Of a stretch of 64,000 bases of DNA, positions 34,933 through 44,548 are shown in pieces. The stretch spans positions 629,001 through 693,000 of the forward strand of contig NZ_AP024523.1 of assembly GCF_024346585.1 (NCBI RefSeq). Reading direction: 5' to 3'. Position 1 is the first letter of the stretch; every line of letters begins with the position of its first letter. Source of the stretch: Streptococcus toyakuensis. Lineage in GTDB: Bacteria; Bacillota; Bacilli; Lactobacillales; Streptococcaceae. The translations under genes were made by a program, and so were the position numbers. Below the pieces are notes generated by a model that had not been told where the DNA came from, searched no databases, and was given only the letters and a program-made list of their open reading frames with translations.

Positions 34933-35718
34933 ATGAAAAAATATCAACGCATGCATCTGATTTTTATCAGACAGTACATCAAACAAATTATGGAATACAA
35001 GGTGGATTTTGTAGTTGGTGTTCTGGGAGTTTTTTTAACTCAAGGTTTAAATCTCTTGTTTCTCAATGTCATCTTTCAACACATACCATCCCTAGAAGGT
35101 TGGACTTTTCAAGAGATTGCTTTTATCTATGGATTTTCCTTGATTCCCAAGGGGCTGGACCATCTCTTTTTTGATAATCTCTGGGCTCTGGGACAGCGTT
35201 TGGTGAGAAAAGGGGAGTTTGACAAGTATCTGACTCGTCCTATCAATCCTCTCTTTCACATCCTAGTTGAGACCTTTCAGATTGATGCCTTGGGCGAACT
35301 TTTGGTTGGTGGAATTTTATTGGGAACAACCATGAGCAGCATTGCTTGGACTCTTCCAAAATTCCTGCTTTTCCTAGTTTGTATTCCTTTTGCGACCTTG
35401 ATTTATACTTCTCTTAAAATCGCGACAGCTAGTATCGCTTTTTGGACCAAACAGTCAGGCGCCATGATTTACATCTTCTATATGTTCAATGATTTTGCCA
35501 AGTACCCGATTTCGATTTACAATTCTCTTCTTCGGTGGTTAATCAGTTTTATTGTACCTTTTGCCTTTACGGCCTACTATCCTGCCAGCTATTTCTTGCA
35601 GGACAAGGGTGTAATCTTTAACATCGGAGGTTTGATGTTGATTTCCCTCGCTTTCTTTGCTATTTCCTTGAAACTATGGGACAGGGGCTTGGATTCTTAC
35701 GAAAGTGCTGGGTCCTAA
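34933..35718 (+). CDS. ABC-2 type permease, subunit 2
   Basis: A 261-residue six-helix ABC-2 permease, paralogous in layout to the preceding subunit. The motif YLTRPINPLFH after the first two helices is typical of the subgroup. GGGAGG precedes the ATG. It closes the operon and is followed by a clear terminator. Confidence 0.85.
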   Translation: MKKYQRMHLIFIRQYIKQIMEYKVDFVVGVLGVFLTQGLNLLFLNVIFQHIPSLEGWTFQEIAFIYGFSLIPKGLDHLFFDNLWALGQRLVRKGEFDKYLTRPINPLFHILVETFQIDALGELLVGGILLGTTMSSIAWTLPKFLLFLVCIPFATLIYTSLKIATASIAFWTKQSGAMIYIFYMFNDFAKYPISIYNSLLRWLISFIVPFAFTAYYPASYFLQDKGVIFNIGGLMLISLAFFAISLKLWDRGLDSYESAGS

Positions 35719-35731
35719 GATGAAGAAACTC

Positions 35732-35758
35732 AAAGCCTTGTCTCAAGACAGGCTTTTT
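35732..35758 (+). terminator. Terminator of the ABC-2 operon
   Basis: AAAGCCTTGTCT pairs with AGACAGGCTTT (one mismatch) around a 2-nt to 4-nt loop, followed by T residues. Confidence 0.85.
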
Positions 35759-35778
35759 CTAATAGAGATGAAAATTCC

Positions 35779-35806
35779 TTGACATCTATTCTCAGAGTGC
35801 TATACT
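35779..35806 (+). promoter_or_regulatory. tRNA-Thr promoter
   Basis: A consensus TTGACA (35779-35784), a 16-nt spacer and TATACT (35801-35806), 12 nt before the tRNA. Confidence 0.85.
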
Positions 35807-35818
35807 GTAAGTGTAATA

Positions 35819-35891
35819 GCCGATTTAGCTCAGTTGGTAGAGCAAGGCACTCGTAAAGCCTAGGTCACAGGTTCGATCCCTGCAATCGGCA
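35819..35891 (+). tRNA. tRNA-Thr (anticodon CGT)
   Basis: A 73-nt tRNA. Acceptor GCCGATT/AATCGGC is perfect, the D arm is GCTC/GAGC, the anticodon loop CTCGTAA gives CGT, and the T-loop is TTCGATC. Two non-pairs are seen: A31 with A39 in the anticodon stem and A49 with C65 in the T stem. A 41-bp internal part of this gene is repeated at 36186. Confidence 0.93.
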
Positions 35892-35939
35892 AAGTGAAGA
35901 AGTCTCATCAGGCTTCTTTTTCTTTTTAAAGAAAATCAG

Positions 35940-36029
35940 ACCACTTAGACTGATATAGAGACCAGATAGGCAAAAGAACTTGTTCTTGAGAAACTCCTCT
36001 GCTATAATGATTGTTGTAAGGGACGTGAG
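35940..36029 (+). repeat. 90-bp direct repeat, copy 1, carrying a full promoter
   Basis: About 90% identical to 43558-43647. It contains TTGTTC, a 17-nt spacer and TATAAT (36003-36008). In copy 2 the same promoter drives the small membrane protein gene at 43700. Here the promoter points into a BOX element. The two copies bracket the BOX, a tRNA fragment and the subtilase gene. Confidence 0.88.
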
Positions 36030-36034
36030 TATTC

Positions 36035-36184
36035 ATACTCTTCGAAAATCTCTTCAAACAAAGTCAGCTTCACCTTGCCGTTTATATGTGACTGACTTCG
36101 TCAGTCTTATCTGCAACCTCAAAACAGTGTTTTGAGCAGCCTACGGCTAGTTTCCTAGTTTGCTTTTTGATTTTCATTGAGTAT
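36035..36184 (+). repeat. BOX element (A-B-C)
   Basis: A 150-bp element with the pneumococcal BOX ends ATACTCTTCGAAAATCTC and TTTTCATTGAGTAT, a boxB hairpin (ACTGACTTCGTCAGT), and the boxC CTACGGCTAG core. About 85% like the BOX at 48354. Confidence 0.93.
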
Positions 36185-36185
36185 T

Positions 36186-36226
36186 AGTTGCTAGAGCAAG
36201 GCACTCGTAAAGCCTAGGTCACAGGT
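36186..36226 (+). pseudogene. tRNA-Thr fragment (41 bp)
   Basis: Forty of 41 bases match positions 35832-35872 of the intact tRNA-Thr (D loop to start of the T stem; G-to-C at 36191). Acceptor and T-loop parts are missing. It directly abuts the BOX end. Confidence 0.9.
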
Positions 36227-36485
36227 GAACATATGACTGAAGATTTGAAAAAATAGATATGTATAAATAACCGTTAAGCCTTATTCTTAGCGGTTATTTA
36301 TATTGTTTAATAGCGCTGATATTTCATCAATGATGTTTGACTTTGTGATTTTGGTAGTGGTTCAATTTGATTGCTACTATTTTTGATGGTATGAATGTGC
36401 TTATAATGTATCCCCGTTAAGTACGAAACTTTTGCATCATTTATTAACATGCGTTAAAAATAAAATTAACCAGCCTTAATTTTTC
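36227..36485 (+). other. Gap with a terminator hairpin and no gene
   Basis: A 36262-36302 hairpin (AAATAACCG with CGGTTATTT, A/T-extended) has the form of a bidirectional terminator. A seven-codon frame ending GAAGATTTGAAAAAATAG precedes it and may be the 3' end of a lost gene. I see nothing else up to the prtA promoter. Confidence 0.55.
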
Positions 36486-36513
36486 TTGACTTAAATTTTT
36501 AAAATGATATACT
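36486..36513 (+). promoter_or_regulatory. Promoter of the subtilase gene
   Basis: TTGACT (36486-36491), a 16-nt spacer and the extended -10 TG-A-TATACT (36508-36513). The leader is about 135 nt; AAGGA precedes the ATG at 36656. Confidence 0.7.
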
Positions 36514-36655
36514 ATTTTTATGGAGAGCTAACAATTATATATAAATGTACTACCCTATTTCCTAGATAATACTTAGTAAAACTTTTTATAACAAAGGCTA
36601 GCAAAGTTAAAGTTTTCTATCTATTGGAAGTTAAATAAATATGTAAGGAATTAAA

Positions 36656-39600
36656 ATGAAAAAAAGTACAGTATTGTCATTAACCACAGCTGCAGTTATT
36701 TTAGCAGCCTATGCCCCTAATGAGGTAGTCTTAGCAGACACATCTAGCTCTGAAGATGCTTTAACTATCTCTGATACAGAAAAAGTAGTAGTAGATAAGG
36801 AAGCAGAAAATAAAGAAAAACATGAAAATATTCATAATGATATAGAAACTTCCAAGGATACTGAAGAGAAGAAAACAACGGTTATTGAGGAAAAAGAAGT
36901 TGTTAGTAAAGAATCTGTGATAGATAACAAAACTAGCAATGAAGAAGCAACAATCAAAGAAGATTCCAATCAATCCAAAGAAGATAAAGCGGACTCGTCT
37001 GCAAGTAAAGACCCAGAAAGTCCCAAAAAAGAGGATAAACTTGTCTATATTGCTGAATTTAAAGATAAAGAATCTGGAGAAAAAGCAATCAAGGAATTAT
37101 CCAATCTTAAGGATACAAACGTTTTATATACCTATAATACGATTTTTAATGGTGTTTCAATAGAAACAACTCCAGATAATCTGGATAAAATTAAACTAAT
37201 AGAAGGTATTTCATCGGTTGAACGGTCACAAAAACTCCAACCCATGATGAATCATGCCCGAAAGGAAATTGGAGTTGAGGAGGCTATCGATTACCTAAAG
37301 GCCATTAATGCTCAATTTGGGAAAAACTTTGATGGTAGAGGTATGGTCATTTCAAATATCGATACCGGGACAGATTATAGGCATAAGGCCATGAGGATTG
37401 ATGATGATGCTAAAGACTCAATGAGATTTAAAAAAGAAGACTTAAAAGGTACTGATAAAAATTTCTGGTTGAGTGATAAGATTCCTCATGCTTTCAATTA
37501 TTATAATGGTGGTAAAATAACTGTAGAAAAAGCTGATGATGGAAGTGATTATTTTGATCCACATGGAATGCATATTGCAGGGATTCTTGCGGGAAATGAT
37601 ACTGAAAAAGACATCAAGAACTTTAATGGAATAGATGGAATTGCTCCTAATGCACAGATATTCTCTTATAAAATGTACTCTGACGCAGGATCTGGCTTCG
37701 CAGGAGATGAAACAATGTTTCATGCTATTGAAGATTCGATCAAACACAATGTCGATGTTGTTTCGGTATCATCTGGCTTTACAGGAACAGGTCTTGTAGG
37801 TGAGAAATATTGGCAAGCTATTAGAGCATTAAGAAAAGCAGGCATTCCAATGGTTGTAGCTACGGGTAACTATGCGACTTCTGCTTCAAGTTCTTCTTGG
37901 GATTTAGTGGCAAATAATCATCTGAAAATGACCGACACTGGAAATGTAACGCGAACAGCAGCACATGAAGATGCGATAGCGGTTGCATCTGCTAAAAATC
38001 AAACAGTTGAGTTTGATAAAGTTAAGATTGGAGGAAAAAGTTTTAAATACAGAAATATAGGAGCCTTTTTCGATAAGAATAAAATCACAACAAATGAAGA
38101 TGGTTCAAAAGCTCCTGATAAATTGAAATTTGTATATATAGGCAAAGGCCAAGACCAAGATTTGATAGGTTTGGATCTTAAGGGCAAAATTGCAGTAATG
38201 GATAGAATTTATACAAAGGATTTAAAAAATGCTTTTAAAAAAGCTACGGATAAGGGCGCACGCGCCATTATGGTTGTAAATACTGTCAATTACTACAATA
38301 GAGATAATTGGACAGAGCTTCCAGCTATGGGATATGAAGCGGATGAAGGGACTAAAAGTCAAGTATTTTCAATTTCAGGAGATGATGGTGTAAAGTTATG
38401 GAACATGATTAATCCTGATAAAAAAACTGAGGTTAAAAGAAATAGTAAGGAAGATTTCAAAGATAAATTGGAGCAATACTATCCAATTGATATGGCAAGC
38501 TATAATTCTAATAAACCGAATGTAGGTGACGAAAAAGAGATTGACTTTAAGTTTGCACCTGACACAGACAAAGAATTGTATAAAGAAGATGTCATCGTTC
38601 CAGCAGGATCCACATCTTGGGGACCAAGAATAGATTTACTTTTAAAACCCGATGTTTCAGCACCTGGTAAAAACATTAAATCTACTCTCAATGTCATTAA
38701 TGGGAAATCAACTTATGGCTATATGTCAGGAACTAGTATGGCAACTCCAATCGTAGCAGCTTCTACTGTTTTGATTAGACCGAAGTTAAAGGAAATGCTT
38801 GAAAGACCTGTATTGAAAAATCTTGAGGGAGATGACAAAATAGATCTTACAAGTCTTACAAAAATTGCTCTACAAAATACTGCGCGACCGATGATGGATG
38901 CAACGTCTTGGAAAGAAAAAAGCCAATACTTTGCATCACCTAGACAACAGGGAGCAGGGCTAATTAATGTTGCCAATGCTTTGAGAAATGAAGTTGTAGC
39001 GACTTTCAAAAACAAGGATTCTAAAGGTTTGGTAAACTCTTATGGTTCTATTTCTCTTAAAGAAATAAAAGGAGAAGAAAAATATTTTACAGTTAAGCTT
39101 CACAATACATCAGACAGACCTTTAACCTTTAAAGTTTCAGCATCAGCGATAACTACAGATTCTCTAACTGACAGATTAAAACTGGATGAAACATATAAAG
39201 ATGAAAAATCTCCAGATGGGAAGCAAATTGTTCCAGAAATCCATCCAGAAAAAATCAAAGGAGCAAATATCACATTTGAGCATGATACTTTCACTATAGG
39301 CGCAAATTCTAGCTTTGATTTGAATGCGGTTATAAATGTTGGAGAGGCTAAAAACAAAAATAAATTTGTAGAATCATTTATTCATTTTGAGTCAGTGGAA
39401 GAAATGGAAGCTCTAAGCTCTAACGGGAAGAAAATAAACTTCCAACCTTCTTTGTCGATGCCTCTAATGGGATTTGCTGGGAATTGGAACCACGAACCAA
39501 TCCTTGATAAATGGGCTTGGGAAGAAGGATCAAAATCAAAAACAATGGGAGGTTATGATGATGATGGTAAACCGAAAATTCCAGGAACCTTAAATAAGGG

Positions 39601-42600
39601 AATTGGTGGAGAACATGGTATAGATAAATTTAATCCAGCAGGAGTTATACAAAATAGAAAAGATAAAAATAGAACATCCCTAGATCAAAATCCAGAATTA
39701 TTTGCTTTCAATAACGAAGGGCTAAATGCATCATCAAGTGGTTCTAATATTGCTAACATTTATCCTTTAGATTCAAATGGAAATCCTCAAAAGGCTCAAC
39801 TTGAAAGAGGATTAACACCTTCTCCACTTGTATTAAGAAGTGCAGAAGAAGGATTAATTTCAATAGTAAATACAAATAAAGAGGGAGAAAATCAAAGAGA
39901 CTTAAAAGTCATTTCGAGAGAACACTTTATTAGAGGAATTTTAAATTCTAAAAGCAATGATGCAAAGGGAATCAAATCCTCTAAACTAAAAGTTTGGGGT
40001 GACTTGAAGTGGGATGGACTCATCTATAATCCTAGAGGTAGAGAAGAAAATGCACCAGAAAGTAAGGATAATCAAGATCCTGCTACTAAGATAAGAGGTC
40101 AATTTGAACCGATTGCGGAAGGTCAATATTTCTATAAATTTAAATATAGATTAACCAAGGATTACCCATGGCAGGTTTCTTATATTCCTGTAAAAATTGA
40201 TAACACAGCCCCTAAGATTGTTTCGGTTGATTTTTCAAATCCTGAAAAAATTAAGCTGATCACAAAGGATACTTATCACAAGGTAAAAGACCAATACAAG
40301 AATGAAACCCTATTTGCGAGAGATCAAAAAGAACATCCTGAAAAATTTGACGAGATTGCAAACGAAGTTTGGTATGCTGGCGCCGCTCTTGTTAATGAAG
40401 ATGGAGAGGTTGAGAAAAATCTTGAAGTAACTTATGCAGGTGAGGGTCAAGGAAGAAACAGAAAACTTGGCAAAGACGGAAATACTATTTATGAAATTAA
40501 TGGTGCAGGAGATTTAAGAGGAAAAATCATTGAAGTCATTGCATTAGATGGCTCTAGTAATTTCACAAAGATTCATAGAATTAAATTTGCTGATCATGCT
40601 GATGAAAAGGGGATGATTTCTTATTACCTAGTAGATCCTGACAAAGATGCTTCTAAATATGAAAAACTTGGTGAAATTTCTGAAGATAAACTCAAAAATG
40701 CAAAGAGCTCAGAGGAAAATACCAATAATAATCAAGCTAAGGATGAAGATTCAAAACCAGATGAAGAAAGTTCAGTTGAGGGAGAAGCTAGCCTTGAAAT
40801 AAATAAAACTATTTCAACAATTAGAAACTTTGAAAATAAAGACCTAAAGAAACTCATTAAAAAGAAATATAGGGAAGAAGAGGACTTTGTAAATGGTGGT
40901 ACAAGAACAGTAGAACTTGATTATCGATATGACGATAAAGGAAATATAGCTGCCTATGACGATGGTAGCGCCTTAGAATATGAAACTGAAAAACTTGACG
41001 AAATCAAATCAAAAATTTATGGTGTTCTAAGCCCGTCTAAAGATGGACACTTTGAAATTCTTGGAAAGATACGTAATGTGTCTAAAAATGCCAAGGTATA
41101 TTATGGAAATACCTATAAATATATAGAAATCAAAGCGACCAAGTATGATTCCAATTCAAAAACGATGACATTTGATTTATACGCTAATATTAATGATATT
41201 GTGGATGGATTAGCTTTTGCAGGAGATATGAGATTCTTTGTTACAGATGATGGTCAGAGAAAAGCTGAAACGAAGATTAGAATGCCTGAAAAAAATAGGG
41301 AAACTAAGACAGAATATCCCTATGCATCAAGTTATGGGAATATAATAGAATTAGGGGAAGGAGATCTTTCAAAGAACAAACCAAATAATTTAACTGAAAT
41401 GGAATCTGGTAAAATCTATTCTGATTCAGAAAAACAACAATATCTATTAAAGGATAATATCATTCTGAGAAAAGGCTATGCACTAAAAGTGACTACCTAT
41501 AATCCTGGAAAAACGGATATGTTAGAAGGAAATGGAGTCTATAGCAAGGAAGATATAGCAAAAATACAAAATTCCAATCCTAATCTAAGAGCCCTTTCAG
41601 AAAAAATAATTTATGCTGACAGTAGAAATGTTGAAGATGGAAGAAGTACTCAAGCTGTATTAATGTCGGCTTTGGACGGCTTTAACATTGTAAGGTATCA
41701 AGTGTTTACATTTAAAATGAACGATAAAGGGGAGGCAATCGATAAAGACGGAAATCTTGTAACAGATCCGTCTAAACTTGTATTATTTGGTAAGGATGGT
41801 AAAGAGTACACTGGAGAGGATAAGTCCAATGTAGAAGCTATAAAAGAAGATGGCTCTACGTTATTTATTGATGCAAAACCAGTAAATCTTTCAATGGACA
41901 AGAACTACTTTAATCCATCTAAATTTAATAAAATTTATGTACGAAATCCAGAGTTTTATTTAAGAGGTAAGATTTCTGATAAGGGTGGTTTTAACTGGGA
42001 ATTGAGAGTTAATGAATCTGTTGTAGATAATTATTTAATCTACGGAGATTTACACATTGATAACACTAGAGATTTTAACGTTAAGCTTAATGTTAAAGAC
42101 GGTGACATCATGGACTGGGGGATGAAAGATTATAAAGCAAACGGATTTCCAGATAAGGTAACAGATATGGATGGAAATGTTTATCTTCAAACTGGCTATA
42201 GCGATTTGAATGCGAAAGCGGTTGGAGTACACTATCAATTTTTATATGATAATGTTAAACCAGAAGTAAACATTGATCCCAAGGGAAATACAAGTATCGA
42301 ATATGCTGATGGAAAATCTGTAGTCTTTAACATCAATGATAAAAGAGATAATGGATTCAATGGTGAGATTCAAGACAAACATATTTATGTAAATGGAAAA
42401 GAATATAAATCATTTGATGATATTAAACAACTAACAGATAAGACACTAAATATTAAGATTCTTGTAAAAGATTTCGCAAGAAATACAACCGTAAAAGAAT
42501 TCATTTTAAACAAAGATACGGGAGAGGTAAGAGAACTAAAACCTCATAGGGTAACTGTGACCATTCAAAATGGAAAAGAAATGAGTTCAACGATAGTGTC

Positions 42601-43222
42601 GGAAGAAGATTTCATTTTACCTGTCTATGAGGGTGAATTAGAAAAAGGCTATCAATTTGATGGTTGGGAAATTTCTGGTTTCGAAGGGAAAAAAGACGTT
42701 GGCTATGTTCTTAATCTATCAAAAGATACCCTTATAAAACCTGTATTCAAGAAAATAGAGGAGAAAAAGGAGGAGGAAAATAAACCTACTTTTGATGTAT
42801 CCAAAAAGAAAGATAACCCACAGGCAAATTCTAGTCAATTAGATGAAAGTCACAGAAAAGAAGACTTACAAAGAGAAAATCATTCACACAAATTTGATTC
42901 AACCAAAGATGTCAAAACTACAGTTCCTGTACAAGTAAATTATAGTCAATTAGATGAAAGTCAAAGATCTGATTCAACTAAGGATGTTACAGCTACAGTT
43001 CCTGATGAAAATGATAAAAACTTTGAAAATAAGAAGGAAGTTTATCTTAATGAACCAGAGAACATAGCTAATAAACATACCAATATTGATAGTAAATCAA
43101 TTACTAACAATGATAGGTTGCCAAAAACCGGAACAGTTAGAGAAGGTTTTACACCATTCATTGCTGGAATAATGTTTACCGTAGGTGCATTTCTTGGATT
43201 GAAGAAAAAAGATCAAGATTAA
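36656..43222 (+). CDS. prtA: Cell-wall subtilisin-like serine protease, PrtA-type
   Basis: A 2188-residue surface protease of the S8 family (lactocepin/C5a-peptidase group), similar in size and layout to pneumococcal PrtA. In order: signal peptide (about 1-28), Lys/Glu-rich propeptide with inhibitor-I9-like part (about 120-200), catalytic domain with Asp236 (NIDTGTDY), His303 (DPHGMHIAG) and Ser694 (SGTSMATP), a PA domain inserted between His and Ser (about 450-580), Fn3-like and beta-rich stalk regions, a Listeria-Bacteroides-type repeat (about 1990-2050), a low-complexity wall-spanning segment, then LPKTG, a hydrophobic stretch and KKKDQD. All three catalytic residues are present, so it should be active. 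The gene is distinctly AT-rich and lies between two copies of a 90-bp host repeat, which suggests acquisition. Confidence 0.92.
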   Translation: MKKSTVLSLTTAAVILAAYAPNEVVLADTSSSEDALTISDTEKVVVDKEAENKEKHENIHNDIETSKDTEEKKTTVIEEKEVVSKESVIDNKTSNEEATIKEDSNQSKEDKADSSASKDPESPKKEDKLVYIAEFKDKESGEKAIKELSNLKDTNVLYTYNTIFNGVSIETTPDNLDKIKLIEGISSVERSQKLQPMMNHARKEIGVEEAIDYLKAINAQFGKNFDGRGMVISNIDTGTDYRHKAMRIDDDAKDSMRFKKEDLKGTDKNFWLSDKIPHAFNYYNGGKITVEKADDGSDYFDPHGMHIAGILAGNDTEKDIKNFNGIDGIAPNAQIFSYKMYSDAGSGFAGDETMFHAIEDSIKHNVDVVSVSSGFTGTGLVGEKYWQAIRALRKAGIPMVVATGNYATSASSSSWDLVANNHLKMTDTGNVTRTAAHEDAIAVASAKNQTVEFDKVKIGGKSFKYRNIGAFFDKNKITTNEDGSKAPDKLKFVYIGKGQDQDLIGLDLKGKIAVMDRIYTKDLKNAFKKATDKGARAIMVVNTVNYYNRDNWTELPAMGYEADEGTKSQVFSISGDDGVKLWNMINPDKKTEVKRNSKEDFKDKLEQYYPIDMASYNSNKPNVGDEKEIDFKFAPDTDKELYKEDVIVPAGSTSWGPRIDLLLKPDVSAPGKNIKSTLNVINGKSTYGYMSGTSMATPIVAASTVLIRPKLKEMLERPVLKNLEGDDKIDLTSLTKIALQNTARPMMDATSWKEKSQYFASPRQQGAGLINVANALRNEVVATFKNKDSKGLVNSYGSISLKEIKGEEKYFTVKLHNTSDRPLTFKVSASAITTDSLTDRLKLDETYKDEKSPDGKQIVPEIHPEKIKGANITFEHDTFTIGANSSFDLNAVINVGEAKNKNKFVESFIHFESVEEMEALSSNGKKINFQPSLSMPLMGFAGNWNHEPILDKWAWEEGSKSKTMGGYDDDGKPKIPGTLNKGIGGEHGIDKFNPAGVIQNRKDKNRTSLDQNPELFAFNNEGLNASSSGSNIANIYPLDSNGNPQKAQLERGLTPSPLVLRSAEEGLISIVNTNKEGENQRDLKVISREHFIRGILNSKSNDAKGIKSSKLKVWGDLKWDGLIYNPRGREENAPESKDNQDPATKIRGQFEPIAEGQYFYKFKYRLTKDYPWQVSYIPVKIDNTAPKIVSVDFSNPEKIKLITKDTYHKVKDQYKNETLFARDQKEHPEKFDEIANEVWYAGAALVNEDGEVEKNLEVTYAGEGQGRNRKLGKDGNTIYEINGAGDLRGKIIEVIALDGSSNFTKIHRIKFADHADEKGMISYYLVDPDKDASKYEKLGEISEDKLKNAKSSEENTNNNQAKDEDSKPDEESSVEGEASLEINKTISTIRNFENKDLKKLIKKKYREEEDFVNGGTRTVELDYRYDDKGNIAAYDDGSALEYETEKLDEIKSKIYGVLSPSKDGHFEILGKIRNVSKNAKVYYGNTYKYIEIKATKYDSNSKTMTFDLYANINDIVDGLAFAGDMRFFVTDDGQRKAETKIRMPEKNRETKTEYPYASSYGNIIELGEGDLSKNKPNNLTEMESGKIYSDSEKQQYLLKDNIILRKGYALKVTTYNPGKTDMLEGNGVYSKEDIAKIQNSNPNLRALSEKIIYADSRNVEDGRSTQAVLMSALDGFNIVRYQVFTFKMNDKGEAIDKDGNLVTDPSKLVLFGKDGKEYTGEDKSNVEAIKEDGSTLFIDAKPVNLSMDKNYFNPSKFNKIYVRNPEFYLRGKISDKGGFNWELRVNESVVDNYLIYGDLHIDNTRDFNVKLNVKDGDIMDWGMKDYKANGFPDKVTDMDGNVYLQTGYSDLNAKAVGVHYQFLYDNVKPEVNIDPKGNTSIEYADGKSVVFNINDKRDNGFNGEIQDKHIYVNGKEYKSFDDIKQLTDKTLNIKILVKDFARNTTVKEFILNKDTGEVRELKPHRVTVTIQNGKEMSSTIVSEEDFILPVYEGELEKGYQFDGWEISGFEGKKDVGYVLNLSKDTLIKPVFKKIEEKKEEENKPTFDVSKKKDNPQANSSQLDESHRKEDLQRENHSHKFDSTKDVKTTVPVQVNYSQLDESQRSDSTKDVTATVPDENDKNFENKKEVYLNEPENIANKHTNIDSKSITNNDRLPKTGTVREGFTPFIAGIMFTVGAFLGLKKKDQD

Positions 43223-43557
43223 GACTAAAGCTATAGATGAAAAAATGGTTTGTGTACTGAGATAGTATGATGATGAAACAGTTTTGTAAAAATAGCTATT
43301 TATAACTTAATTATTTAGTTTACTTTACTATTGGTACTCTTTTTGGATTTATTAATGAACTTAGTTTTGATAACTAATGAATTGATTGAAAGGGTTAGTA
43401 TTGACAATATTGATTAGCAAATAGAGTCTATCAAAATTTAAAGTCTAATAGAGGTGATGAGACAATTTCAAGGAATTAAGTAGCGTTTGGTTGCTTAATT
43501 CCTTTTTATTTGGAAGGAAGTTTTTCACCTATTTCCTTATTTTATGGCTATTATTGA
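43223..43557 (+). other. Gap after prtA with a terminator
   Basis: AT-rich sequence without a recognisable gene. The terminator is at 43470-43508: GGAATTAAGTAGC pairs with GTTGCTTAATTCC (one mismatch) and is followed by TTTTTATTT. Confidence 0.75.
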
Positions 43558-43647
43558 ACCACTTAGACCGAGATTGAGACCAGATAGGCAAAAGAACTTG
43601 TTCTTGAAACTGACCTCTGCTATAATGATTGGTGTAAGGGACGTGAG
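43558..43647 (+). repeat. 90-bp direct repeat, copy 2, promoter of the next gene
   Basis: Matches 35940-36029 with about nine differences. TTGTTC (43600-43605), 17-nt spacer and TATAAT lead to a transcript for the membrane protein at 43700, after a leader of about 70 nt. Confidence 0.88.
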
Positions 43648-43699
43648 GTATCAATATCAGATAACTCAAGTTCCTAAAAACGAAATTGGAGATAAAGAA

Positions 43700-44008
43700 A
43701 TGAAAAAATTATTAGGAATTGTATTTTTAATAGCAGCAGCGACAGTAGTGTATTTTGGTTCTGTTGGCTGGCCAAGTTTGGATGTCAACCTATGGTCCCT
43801 GATTCCGGTAGGATTGTTCCTCTTTTTCACACTAGAGAATCTTTTGAAAAAAGACTACAAGGCTAGTCTGATGTGTTTGATTATTGCCTTTATCATCGCA
43901 AATGCAATTTTGGACCTTTTGCCAATTTCAAGTAGCTTGGTAATTGGAGCAGGTGTACTGGCTTGTGTAGGTATTGGTTACCTCTTTCCTGATAAAGAAG
44001 GAAAATAA
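43700..44008 (+). CDS. Small membrane protein, LiaI/LiaF-TM-like
   Basis: A 102-residue protein with about four hydrophobic segments and a short charged tail (DKEGK). It resembles the small LiaI/LiaF transmembrane-domain proteins of envelope-stress operons, but no LiaF soluble domain or liaRS genes are nearby. The start at 43700 is chosen because GGAG lies 8 nt upstream; the in-frame ATG at 43544 lies before the promoter. Function unknown. Confidence 0.75.
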   Translation: MKKLLGIVFLIAAATVVYFGSVGWPSLDVNLWSLIPVGLFLFFTLENLLKKDYKASLMCLIIAFIIANAILDLLPISSSLVIGAGVLACVGIGYLFPDKEGK

Positions 44009-44031
44009 GAATTATTGAAAAAGATATAAAG

Positions 44032-44076
44032 AAAAACACTTCAATCACTGTAGTTTAGTTTGATTGAGGTGTTTTC
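44032..44076. terminator. Bidirectional terminator between convergent genes
   Basis: AAAACACTTCAATCA pairs with TGATTGAGGTGTTTT (one mismatch) around a 13-nt loop, with A and T runs outside. It serves the membrane protein gene (plus) and the DUF3397 gene (minus). Confidence 0.85.
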
Positions 44077-44088
44077 GATTTATTTTTT

Positions 44089-44433
44089 TTATTTCTGGGC
44101 CATCAATTCAACAATCATCTCGATATACATGGCAAGGGTTAATAAGAATCCTGCACGCCAGAAGAATTTGATGAATTTAGGATAGTAAAAGCTACGTTTT
44201 TTCAAAAGGAAGAAAAAAACGAGAATAATGGCTAGGAGTGAGAGGGCTAGGCCCAGTCTAGGGAGGAAATTATGGGTAAAGGTTTTAGCTGTAATCAAGT
44301 AATACTCAAATACCAAGACTGGAAAAGCCAAATCCGCAAAGTTTCGTCCTAGTTTTTTTAATCTAAAAAGTTTGGTTATGATAATGCAGACTACGAGAGT
44401 CAGTATCAATAATAAAATAGATGCTAATTTCAT
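44089..44433 (-). CDS. DUF3397-type membrane protein
   Basis: A 114-residue protein with four hydrophobic helices and basic loops, consistent with the DUF3397 family of Firmicutes membrane proteins of unknown function. A minus-strand extended -10 (TG-A-TACAAT) ends at 44449, right against an in-frame ATG at 44448, which therefore cannot be in the mRNA. The ATG at 44433 is about 8 nt from the expected transcript start and is preferred. Confidence 0.7.
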   Translation of the reverse strand: MKLASILLLILTLVVCIIITKLFRLKKLGRNFADLAFPVLVFEYYLITAKTFTHNFLPRLGLALSLLAIILVFFFLLKKRSFYYPKFIKFFWRAGFLLTLAMYIEMIVELMAQK

Positions 44434-44512
44434 TAAAATCATACCCATATTGTATCATAAAAAATCGCTAAAGGAAACGAGAAACAGAGGAATTTATAGG
44501 AAAGTCAGGCTT

Positions 44513-44541
44513 TTGAGATTGTGGGTGTTTTTTGTTATAAT
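44513..44541 (+). promoter_or_regulatory. Promoter of the radical SAM gene, predicted leaderless
   Basis: TTGAGA (44513-44518), a 17-nt spacer and TATAAT (44536-44541). The ATG at 44549 is 7 nt after the -10. An in-frame ATG at 44540 lies inside the -10 itself and cannot be the start. Confidence 0.75.
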
Positions 44542-44548
44542 GAAAGTT

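Noticed and set aside
35819..36226. tRNA-Thr and its fragment as attL/attR of a prophage
   Set aside because: Only about 300 bp lie between them, with no phage genes or integrase, and the repeated part does not include the tRNA 3' end.
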